Source: Camarhynchus parvulus
Taxonomy: Eukaryota > Chordata > Aves > Passeriformes > Thraupidae
Assembly (NCBI RefSeq): GCF_901933205.1
Contig: NC_044574.1
Location: 1,056,501 to 1,120,500, forward strand
Reading direction: 5' to 3'
Length of the DNA: 64,000 bases
A program made the position numbers and the translations under genes. The first letter of the stretch is position 1, and each line of letters begins with the position of its first letter. Positions 34,990-44,640 of the stretch are shown here, piece after piece. The notes beneath the pieces were generated by a model, which saw only the letters and a program-made list of their open reading frames with translations, did not search any database and was not told the origin of the DNA.

Positions 34990-35315
34990 AGGGAGAATTT
35001 CACGGAGTCATGGAATGGCTTGGGATGGAAAGGACCTTAAAAATCATCAATTCCACCCAATCCATGGGCAGGGACAGCTCCCACTGTCCCAGGTGGATCC
35101 AGCCCGGCCTTGGGCACTGCCAGGGATCCAGGGGCAGCCACAGCAAATCTGGGAATTCCAGCCCAGCCAGGAATTCCTTGCCAAGAAGGAATTCCCGAGA
35201 AGGAATTCTTTCACTCCAGTTCCATGTCACAGAGGAGTTTATCCCACCAAATCCCATCCCATTGCAGCTCTGCCATGGCCAGGGACACTGCCACCATCCC
35301 AGGCTGCAGATCTGA
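34990..35315 (-). mobile_element. CR1 LINE 3' fragment with a second short piece
   Basis: 3' end ggagtcatggaatggcttgg, body to ccaggaattccttgccaag at about 35185. After a short spacer, atcccaccaaatcccatccc and ccatggccagggacactgcc look like a second, more diverged CR1 3' end (35238-35315). Confidence 0.8.
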
Positions 35316-35334
35316 TTTTTTCTTTTTAATTACA

Positions 35335-36062
35335 CTGACCTAGATGTGATTTTTTTAATAGTTTTGTTCACCTAAATTTGATTTCTTAGAGGGGCATTAA
35401 TTTATATGAGATTTTTTTAAGAGTTGAACTCACCTAAATGTGATTTTTCAGAGTGGAATTTATTTCTATTTTAAGTTTTAAGAGTTATATTCACCTAAAT
35501 GTGATTTTTTTGAGTGATAAACTTATTTAAATGTGATTTTATTTAGGATTTCAGTTGTCTCTCAGTGATATTTTAGAGTTCCGCGTACCCATATTTAAAT
35601 TTTTTGCAGTTCTACTTATTTATAAATGAAATTTTTATGACTTGCACTCACCTAGATGAGATTTTTTTAGAGTGATACTTATTTAAATTTGATTTTTTTA
35701 TAGTTTCATTCACCTAAATGTGATTTTTTTGAGTGATAAACTTATTTAACTGTGGGGTTTGTTTAGAATTTCAGTTGTCTGGCTGTGATATTTTAGAGTT
35801 CCACGTACCCATATTTAAATTTTTTGCCATTCTACTTATTTATAAATGAAATTTTTATGACTTGCACTCACCTAGATGGGATTTTTTAGAGTGGTGCTTA
35901 TTTAAATTTGATTTTTTAAAATAGTTTAAATCACCTAAATGTGATTTTTTGGGGTGACAAATTTATTTAAATGTGATTTTTTTTTAGGGTTTCACTTGTC
36001 TGTCTGTGATATTTTAGTGCTCCGCTTACCCATAATTAAATTTCTTGCAGTTTTGCTTCCTC
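35335..36062. repeat. AT-rich array with 220-bp higher-order period
   Basis: Short AT-rich sub-repeats (cacctaaatgtgatttttt) are organised into a 220-bp higher unit. The landmark just after ttgcag falls at 35611 and 36051, with the equivalent point at 35831, exactly 220 bp apart. At least two units carry aaatttnttgcag, which resembles a 3' splice site. The array stops about 57 bp before the EXOC6B exon. Confidence 0.9.
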
Positions 36063-36119
36063 GCCTGTGGATTTTTGGTGAGTTTCCCGTGTTTTTCATG
36101 GATTTTCTCCCCGTTTCAG

Positions 36120-36188
36120 GTGCCTGGAGCGCAGGATTTGGTGGATTTCTCCCCGGTCTATCGATGCCTCCACATCTACTCCGTCCTG
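36120..36188 (+). CDS. EXOC6B: EXOC6B exon, start of conserved Sec15 core
   Basis: A 69 bp, 23-codon internal exon, phase 0 at both ends. The acceptor tract is gattttctccccgtttcag and the donor gtgagtg. It encodes VPGAQ followed by DLVDFSPVYRCLHIYSVL, as I remember mammalian EXOC6B, and follows directly on the acidic end of the 29476 exon. LVDFSPVYRCLHIYSVL is shared by EXOC6 and EXOC6B and begins the conserved region that leads into the Sec15 helical-bundle domains. The next expected residues (GARETFENYY in EXOC6B) are in a later exon that I did not find. The exon lies between tandem arrays ending 57 bp upstream and starting about 230 bp downstream, yet its sequence and both splice sites look intact. 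Confidence 0.95.
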
Positions 36189-36419
36189 GTGAGTGAATCC
36201 GGGATTTTCCTGCTTTGGGGAATTCCGTGGATCTGCCCCTCCCTCCTTCATCCTGGGATGAGCGCCCCCGAGGGAGGGAAAAATCCAAGGATGGATGGAT
36301 GGATTTGGGGAAAATCTCTGGAATTCCTTCATGCAGGGCACGGAAATGCAAAGGGAATTTCCTCCTGCTGTCCCAAATCCGGAATTTTTACTGTGTTTAC
36401 ATTTCTTGGTTGTTGGATT

Positions 36420-37440
36420 TTCCTCCAAGAATTCCTCTTTGGATGCAGGAATTTCGTTATTCCATGGGAATTGGCAAAATTTGGGCAGGAATTGGTTGGA
36501 TTCTGATGCTGTTTGCTCCAAGAATTCCTCTTTGGATGCAATAATTTCATTTCTCAGTGAAAATGGGAGAGTTTGGGGCTGGAATTTGTTGGATTCTGAT
36601 GCTATTTGCTCCAGGAATTCTCTGGATTCATTAACTTAATTATACCATTGGAAATAATTAAGAAAAATGGGAGAACTTTGGCAGGAATTGGTTGGATTCT
36701 AATATAATTTTCTCCAAGAATTCTTTGGATTTGTTAAGTTCATTATTCCATTGAAATAGGAGAAATTTGGGTAGGACTTGGTTGTATTCTGACATTGTTT
36801 TCTCCATGAATTCCTCTTTGGATGCATTAATTTCATTTTTCGGTGAAAATGGGAGAGTTTGGGGCTGGAATTGGTTGGATTCTGACACCATTTTCTCCAA
36901 GAATACTTTGGATCCATTAACTTCATTATTCTATTGAAATGGGAGAATTTTGGGAAGGAATTGGTTGGATTCTGACACCATTTTCTCCAAGAATTCTTTG
37001 GATTCATTAATTTTGTTATTGCCTGGAAATGGGAGAGTTTTAGGGTGGAATTGGTTGGATTCTGATGCTGTTTCCTCCAAGAATTCCTCTTTGGATGCAG
37101 CAATTCTGTTATTCTGTGGGAATGAGAGAATTTTGGGCAGGAATTGGTCGGATTCTCTGGTACCATTTTCTCCAAGGATCCTTTGCATTCAGTAACTTCG
37201 TTATTCTGTACAAATGGAGGAGTTTTGGGGGAGAAATTGTTTGGATTCTGATGCTGTTTTCTGCAGGAATACCTTTTTTGGATGCAGCAATTTTGTTAAT
37301 CCCTGAAAAACGGGAGAGTTTTGGGCAGGAACTGGTCAGATCCCGATGCTGTTTTCTCCAAGAATTGTTCTTTAGCCACAGTCATTTCATGTTCCATGGA
37401 AAAGGAGGAGTTTTGGGCAGGAATTCCTCAGAAATGGATC
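36420..37440. repeat. 92-bp tandem array downstream of the exon
   Basis: About eleven units of roughly 92 bp. Each holds ccaagaattcctctttggat, a variable ttcattattcc part, and attggttggattctgatgct. The last landmark recurs near 36491, 36585, 36688, 36779, 36871, 36961, 37051, 37143, 37235 and 37333. Confidence 0.9.
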
Positions 37441-37719
37441 ATTCGCTGCACCCTGGAGGCCTTCCCTGCCCTGCCAGCTCTGTCTGACAGGAGCAGCTTT
37501 GCTGCCATCCCCAAATCCACCCCTTGCCCGCATCACTCGGAGATTCCTGAGGGAAAAATTCCCACAGATTGTGCCAGGAGTTCGTTTTTTGACTCAAAAC
37601 GGCTCCTTGGAGCTGCCCCAGAGAGCTCCTGTTTCCACGGGCTGGCTCCTGGGAATTCTGAGGACGTTGATCTTTTAAAATAATTGATTTGTAAGAAAGT
37701 CAGATAAGAAACCTTTGGA
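37441..37719. other. EXOC6B intron, unique part
   Basis: Short unique GC-richer stretch between two arrays. No exon seen. Confidence 0.5.
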
Positions 37720-39540
37720 GCTCATCATCCAACTTTGAATTAGGAATTTTTGGGATGCTTCCAAGCCTTAAATCTCCCGATCCAAGGAACCTGTGGAGCC
37801 TCATCTCTTTTTAGGGTCATTTGGAGCTCACCCTCCAACTTTGAATTTCAAGGGTGTTTCCAGGATCATCCAAGCCCTGAATCTGCCATTCCAAGGAACC
37901 TGTGGCGTCTCTTCACTTTTCCTAAGCCTTTGGAGCTCTCTCTCCAACTTTGAGTTTCAGGGTTGCATCCAAGCCTTCAATGTCCCATTCCAAGTAATTT
38001 GTGGAGTCTCATCTCTTTTCTGAGGCCTTGTGAGCTCACCCTCCAAATTTTAATTTTGGGGATGCATCTGAGCCTTGAATCTCCTGATCCACAGAACCTG
38101 TGGAGCCTCATCCCTTTCTAGGGACATTTGGAAATCATGCTCCAGCTCTGGGTTTCAGGGATGTTTCCAGCAGCATCCAGGCCTTGATTTTTTTCAATTC
38201 CAATGATCCTGCATCCCTTTTCCAGGGCCTTGGGAGCCCACCCTCCAAATTTTAATTTTGGGGATGCATCTGAGCCTTGAATCTCCTGATCCACAGAACC
38301 TGTGGAGCCTCATCCCTTTTTTTAGGGACCTTTGGAGCTCATCCTCCAACTCTGGATTTCAGGGATGTTTCCGGGATCATCCAAGCCTGGAATCTGCCAT
38401 TCCAAGGAACTTGTGGAGTCTCATCCCTTTTCCTGGGCCTTCTCTCTCCAATCTTCAGTTTCAGGGATGCTCCCCAGCATTGGCCTTGATTTTTTTCAAT
38501 TCCAATGATCCTGCATCCCTTTTCCAGGGCCTTGGGAGCTCACCCTCCAAATTTTAATTTTGGGGATGAATCCAAGCCTTCAATGTCCCATTCCAATGAA
38601 CTTGTGGAGTCTCTTCTCTTTTCCTGGGCCTTTGGAGCTCTCTCTCCAACCTTCAGTTTCAGGGATGCTTCCCAGCATTGACTGTGCATTCCACAGAACC
38701 TGTGGAGTCCCTTCAATTTTTCCAGGGCCTTTGGAGGATCTCACCCTCCAACTCTGAATTTCAGGAATGCATCCAAGCCTTGAATTTCCTGAGCCAAAGA
38801 ACCTGTGGAGCCTCATCCCTTTTTAGGGACCTTTGGAACTCATGCTCCAATTCTGGGTTTCAGGGATGCTTCCAGCAGCATCCAGGCTTTGATTTTTTTC
38901 AATCCCAATGATCCTGCATCCCTTTCCCAGGGCCTTGGGAGCCCACCCTCCAAATTTTAATTTTGGGGATGCATCTGAGCCTTGAATCTCCTGATCCAAG
39001 GAACCTGTGGAGTCTCATCCCTTTCTAGGGACATTTGGAGCTCATCCTCCAACTTTGAGTTTCAGGGTTGCATCCAGGCCTTCAATGTCCCATTCCAAGG
39101 AACTTGTGGAGTCTCATCTCTTTTCTGAGGCCTTAGGAGCTCACCCTCCAAATTTTAATTTTGGGGATGCATCTGAGCCTTGAATCTCCTGAGCCACAGA
39201 ACCTGTGGAGCCTCATCCCTTTCTAGGGACATTTGGAGTTCGTCCTCCAACTTCCCATTTCAGGGATGCTTCCAGCAGCATCCAAGCCCTGAATCTGCCA
39301 TTCCAAGGAACCTGCATCCCTTTCCCAAGGCCTTGTGAGCTCACCCTCCAAATTTTAATTTTGGGGATACATCCAAGCCTTGAATCTCCTGATCCACAGA
39401 ACCTGTGGACCCTCATCCCTTTCTAGGGACATTTGGAAATCATCCTCCAATTGTCCATTTCAGGGATGCTTCTGGCTGCATCCAAGCCCTGAATCTGCCA
39501 TTCCAAGGAACCTGCATCCCTTTTCCAGGGCCGTTGGAGC
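37720..39540. repeat. About 100-bp tandem array
   Basis: Roughly 18 units of about 95-110 bp. Landmarks in order are gaacctgtggagtctcatc, cctttggagctcaccctcca, actttgaatttcagggatg and catccaagccttgaatctcc. Units fall into at least two alternating types (with ttttaattttggggatgcat or with ctttgagtttcagggatgct), suggesting a higher-order pattern of several hundred bp. Confidence 0.9.
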
Positions 39541-40049
39541 CCAGGAGCTGTTCTGGGGCTCTTCCCCTGTGGTTGGGCAACCCAGATCCCGGGCAGGAGA
39601 TGAAAGGAGCTCTGTGTTGCCAGCTCTCCTCCCTTCCCAGCCTGGAGAGGGAATTGTTTCCCAGTTCCTGGCATCCCCAGCGATCCACACGGGTTTATGA
39701 AGGAAAGGAACTGTCAGAAGCCCCGTTCCTATGAAACATCTTGTTGTGCCCCTCGTCTGTTCATAATTAGGTCATTTGGCCGCGTTGCCGTGAGATTTTC
39801 TTGGAATGAGAAGTTCCCCTCCCCAAAATGTGTGGCTGTGTTTGTCTTGGAGGAAAATCCCAGCGCTCCAGGCGGAGCTGGGAGCTGGAGCAGGAGTTTG
39901 GTAATTGGGAATTAGGAGGGAGCTGAAAGGGTGGGAGGGGCTGAGAGTGCCACTTTGTTTGGGGAAACTTCAGGGAGAAACATGGATCATGGAGACGGGA
40001 TTGGGAATCCTGTTGGAGGGGCTGCCAGGCCTTGGTTTGACATGAGGGT
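39541..40049. other. Unique intronic DNA
   Basis: Repeat-free. 39735-39880 (gttcataattaggtcatttg) looks like a small conserved-type block. No exon. Confidence 0.4.
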
Positions 40050-40256
40050 GTGGGTTTGATGTGGATTTGATATGGATTTGATATGGATTTAATATGGATT
40101 TGATGTGGATTTAATATGAGTTTAATATGGGTTTATTATGGACAAATAATTTGGATTTAATATGGACTAAATTTGGATTTAATACGGATTTAATTTGGAT
40201 TTAATACGGGTTTAATTTGGATTTAATACGGATTTAATTTGGATTTATTATGGATT
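40050..40256. repeat. AT-rich short-period array (about 12 bp)
   Basis: Units such as ggatttgatat, ggatttaatat and ggatttaatac repeat about 17 times, many within a 24-bp double unit ggatttaatacggatttaat. Confidence 0.85.
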
Positions 40257-40835
40257 TGCTGGTGTGATTGTCCACAAAGGTGTTCTGAGGAGGGTCAGCA
40301 GCTTCTGCTGCTGGATGGGGCAGTTTTAAACTCTCCAAATGGTTGCATTCCATGGATTTCAAGGCCAAGACATGGAATTGCTTTGCCTCACATAACAGAA
40401 ACGGGTTTGTCTCTGCACTGGGGATTTTTGTTTTCATTCTAATCAGAACAAGGGATTGATCCTCCGAAATGTGACAGGGAAGCAGCAGATCCAAGAGGTG
40501 GATCTGGGTGGGATTGTCTCCTTCTGGAGGTGGGAATGGTGCAGGGGATGGGTGCTGGTGTCCCTACAAGGGACAGGGGAACGTGGGATGGGATGAGAGG
40601 GAGCAGCCAGGTGAGGGTTAGGTCGGATATTGCAGAAATTCCTTCATGGAGAGGCTTTCCCAGCTGTCCCAGTCTCTGCAGGGCCGTGGCCCTTGTGATG
40701 CCATGGGAAGGCTGCCCTGGATACAGGCTGGACTGGACTGGACTGAGCTAAAGAATAAAGCAGGGATTTATTCAAAGGATCTCCTCCATGGATCCACCTC
40801 GGGCAGCACAAGAGCCCAGCCAGGGCTGCACCCAA
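40257..40835. other. Unique intronic DNA
   Basis: No feature recognised. A short stretch near 40362-40400 (ttccatggatttcaaggcca) recurs loosely near 44921 (ttggatttccaggccaagac). Its nature is unknown. Confidence 0.4.
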
Positions 40836-40955
40836 GATGGACCAAAATGGTCCCAAAATGAACCCAAGATGAACCAAAATGGTCCCAAAATGAACCCAAA
40901 GTGAACCAAAATGGTCCCAAAATGAACCCAAGATGGACCAAAATGGCCCCAAAAC
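40836..40955. repeat. About 30-bp array, four units
   Basis: gaaccaaaatggtcccaaaa followed by tgaacccaa(g/a) repeats four times. The first and last units carry gga in place of gaa. Confidence 0.9.
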
Positions 40956-41383
40956 GCACAGCCGGGCACGGGGTCTGTCCCTGGGATCAGTTCTGCTCCA
41001 TTTGCACCTTGCAGTTCATTGTCCCATTCCAGCTTTAGCCCCTGCAGTCCCACCCTGCTTGTTTTTCTCTCTCCAGCCCACGGTGTTTGTGCTCCTGGGC
41101 TGAGATTTGGGTCATTTGTCCTTGGTGCCCAGCTGGAGCAGGAATTGTTTTGTCTCCATCCCCTCATATGGAGCTCAGACCCACACACTAAAGCAGCACA
41201 GAATGTGAAAAATATGAAACTTAAAACCTGAGGCATCACTTGGGGACACAGGACAGCGCTGGGGATGGTTGGATCCAGTCCCTGAGGATTTTTCCAACCT
41301 CAGGGATTCCGTGGAGAGGTTCAAGCAGGGCAGGGGTCCAGTGCCAGCAGCTCTGTCCCCACCCTGAGCTGGGACCAGCCCCT
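40956..41383. other. Unique intronic DNA
   Basis: No feature seen. A fragment at 41280-41320 (tgaggatttttccaacctca) resembles an old CR1 terminus but is too short to call. Confidence 0.4.
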
Positions 41384-42205
41384 GCTCCCGCTCCTGTCCC
41401 TGCTCCCATTCCTGTCCCTGCTCCCATTCCTGTCCCTGCTCCCACTCCTGTCCCTGCTCCCGTTCCTGTCCCTGTTCCCATTCCTGTCCCTGTTCCCATT
41501 CCTGTCCCTGCTCCCATTCCATCCCTGCTCCCTGTTCCCATTCCTGTCCCTGCTCCCATTCCTGTCCCTGCTCCCATTTCCATCCCTGCTCCCATTCCTG
41601 TCCCTGCTCCCATTCCTGTCCCTGCTCCCACTCCTGTCCCTGCTCCCATTTCCATCCCTGCTCCCATTCCTGTCCCTGCTCCCATTCCTGTCCCTGCTCC
41701 CATTCCTGTCCCTGCTCCCATTTCCATCCCTGCTCCCATTTCCATCCCTGCTCCCATTCCTGTCCCTGCTCCCATTCCTGTCCCTGCTCCCATTCCGTCC
41801 CTGCTCCCGTTCCTGTCCCTGCTCCCATTCCTGTCCCTGCTCCCATTCCTGTCCCTGTTCCTGTTCCCATCCCTGCTCCCGTTCCTGTCCCTGCTCCCAT
41901 TTCCATCCCTGCTCCCATTCCTGTCCCTGCTCCCATTTCCATCCCTGCTCCCATTCCTGTCCCTGTTCCCGTTCCTGTCCCTGCTCCCGTTCCTGTCCCT
42001 GCTCCCATTTCCATCCCTGCTCCCATTCCTGTCCCTGCTCCCATTCCTGTCCCTGCTCCCGTTCCTGTCCCTGCTGCCATTCCTGTCCCTGCTCCATGTC
42101 CCTGCTCCCACTCCTGTCCCTGCTCCATGTCCCTGCTCCCATTCCCGTCCCTGCTCCCATTCCCTTCCCTTTTCCCACTCCTGTCCCTGCTCCCATTCCT
42201 CCTGT
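41384..42205. repeat. 18-bp minisatellite, about 45 units
   Basis: The unit is ctgctcccattcctgtcc with frequent variants (gtt, act, attt, gttc). Because 18 is a multiple of three, long periodic frames exist on both strands: Pro-Ala-Pro-Ile-Pro-Val on + and Gly-Ala-Gly-Thr-Gly-Met or Glu-Gln-Gly-Gln-Glu-Trp on -. Scattered 1-2 base indels shift the frame without ending it. Confidence 0.95.
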
Positions 42206-42929
42206 TCATTCGCAGCCCAGACCCTCCAAACAGGAACAAGAACTAACAACGAGCAGAAATCAGAGCTCAGCTCTAGGGAAGGTGTTTTAGGGAGCCAGGA
42301 GCAGGAGAAAGAACTCCTTGAGCCGCAAATTGCCCTTTTGCTGACCTGAGCCTGAATCCTGGCCTGGCTTTCTAGGCCCAGCTCGGGTGGAGCGATGTCA
42401 GAGATCCTGCACAGCATCGAGGGAACGGCCCCGGCAGTGTCAGGCGGAAGGATCATAATGTAATAGTTCCCCAAAACTCCCAATATTTGTCATTTACAAT
42501 GGCGTTATCTCAGAGCTTGGCCTGCAGTTAAAAAGGCCCACGTTGAATAAACATTGAGATATTTATTATTTTTAGTGAAATCGACCTTCCAGTCACCTCG
42601 GTTTTATGGCTGCGCTGCTTATAAATTCCCAAAGGATTATTTGCAAACTCCTGCTCCTATCTGGCAGCCTTATCAGCAGGGCAGGAGTTCACATATTGTA
42701 CCGGGGGGTCAGCCCGCGGTCATGGGCTTCCAGAGGGGGCCAGGCACCTGTAAATCCTGCAAATCCTTCCCTCGGCAACCAAGGCGAAGGACAACATCCA
42801 ACAGGCACGGAGACTTTTCCAGGAAACGCTGAACTTTGGCAGGAAGGGCAGAGCAGGGGGAAAGAAAGTGAAGGAAGGTCAGGCGGGGGTTAATTGAGAG
42901 CTGGACCTTGGCGTGGTGGCGGCCGATGG
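42206..42929. other. Unique intron with conserved-looking block
   Basis: 42440-42720 is AT-rich and repeat-free (atttacaatggcgttatctc, aaggcccacgttgaataaac, ccttatcagcagggcaggag). The GATA-like and homeobox-like motifs make it a regulatory candidate. This is not demonstrated. Confidence 0.35.
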
Positions 42930-44640
42930 TTGATGGGATTGTTCATCCCAATTCCCTTCCTGGGGAGGAAGGGGCTGCCTCAGGGAGAGGTGAGCATGGG
43001 AAGGGTTTGGATTTCTGCAGATATCCAACAAAACATCCCAAAATCTTCAGGGTGCCTCCATCCCAAACCAGTCTGAGAATCTGTGAATGATTTAAGGAGA
43101 GGGGGCAAATCCAAAGATGGGAATTTCAGGGTCAGTTGGGCGAGGCCTGGCCTGGTTTGAGCTGACCCTAAGCCCTAAGCCCAGCCCAGGCTCTGTTCAG
43201 GCATTCCAGGCTCTCCTGGGATGGTTTATGGGATTGCTCATCCCAATTCCTTTCCTGGTGAAGAACCGGCTGCCTGACTCTGTCCTGAGAGTGTGGATCT
43301 CTGCAGATATCCAACAAAACATCCCAAAATCTTCAGGGTGCCTCCATCCCAAACCAGTCTGGGAATCTGTGAATGATTTAAGGAGGCACTGGCAGCAAGT
43401 CTAAGGCGTGAGAATTTTGGGGTCCTGGTCTGAGCTGATCCTGAGCCCCAAGCCCAGCCCAGGCTCTGTGCAGCCATTCCAGGCTCTCCTGGGATGGTTG
43501 ATGGGATTGTTCATCCCAATTCCCTTCCTGGGGAGGAAGGGGCTGCCTGAGGGAGAGGTGAGCATGGGAAGGGTTTGGATTTCTGCAGATATCCAACAAA
43601 ACATCCCGACTTCTTTAGGGTGCCTCCATCCCAAACCAGCCTGGGAATCTGTGAATGATTTAAGGAGAGGGACTGGCAGCAAGTCTAAGATGGGAATTTC
43701 AGGGTCAGTTGGCCGAGGTCTGGCCTGGTTTGAGGTGACCCTGAGCCCAGCCCAGGTTCTGTTCAGCCTTTCCAGGCTGTCCTGGGATGGTTGATGGGAT
43801 TGCTCATCCCAGTTCCCTTCCTGGGGAGGAAGGGGCTGCCTGAGGGAGAGATGAGCATGGGAAGGGTTTGGATTTCTGCAGATATCCAACAAAACATCCC
43901 AAAATCTTTAGGGTGCCTCCATCCCGAACCAGTCTGGGAATCTGTGAATGATTTAAGAAAGGGGGCAAATCCAAAGATGGGAATTTCAGGGTCAGTTGGG
44001 CGAGGCCTGGCCTGGTTTGAGCTGACCCTTAGCCCTAAGCCCAGCCCAGGCTCTGTTCAGCCATTTCAGGCTCTCCTGGGATGGTTGATGGGATTGTTCA
44101 TCCCAATTCCTTTCCTGGTGAAGAAGCGGCTGCCTGACTCTGTCCTGAGAGTGTGGATTTCTGCAGATGTCAAACAAAACATCCCAAAATCTTTAGGGTG
44201 CCTCCATCCCAAACCAGTCTGGGAATCTGTGAATGATTTAAGGAGAGGGACTGGCAGCAAGTCTAAGGTGTGAGAATTTTGGGGTCAGTTGGCCAAGTCT
44301 GGCCTGGTTTGAGCTGACCCTGAGCCCTAAGCGCAGCCCAGGTTCTGTTCAGCCATTCCAGGCTCTCCTGGGATGGTTTATGGGATTGCTCATCCCAATT
44401 CCCTTCCTGGGGAGGAAGGGGCTGCCTGAGGGAGAGATGAGCATGGGAAGGGTTTGGATTTCTGGGATCTGGGATAAAACATCCCAACATCTTTAGGGTG
44501 CCTCCATCCCAAACCAGTGAAAGGTTTAAGGAGGGGCACTGGCAACAAATCCATGGATTTTAGCATCAGCTGGACAAGGCCTGGCCTGGTTTGAGCTGAT
44601 CCTGAGCCCTAAGCCCAGGCCGAGCTCAGCAGCCCCGGCC
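42930..44640. repeat. 293-bp tandem repeat, six units
   Basis: The landmark tgatgggatt recurs at about 42931, 43227, 43499, 43792, 44087 and 44379, spacings 296, 272, 293, 295 and 292. Each unit holds ttcctggggaggaaggggct, gggtttggatttctgcagat, caaaacatcccaaaatcttc and gaatctgtgaatgatttaag. Two unit types differ by gggagaggtgagcatgggaa versus ctgactctgtcctgagagtg. The last unit is diverged and trails off. Confidence 0.95.

Noticed and set aside
41175..42483. Collagen-like or Pro-rich open frames of 354-415 codons on both strands
   Set aside because: They are translations of the 18-bp array. Frames shift through small indels, and no exon borders are seen.
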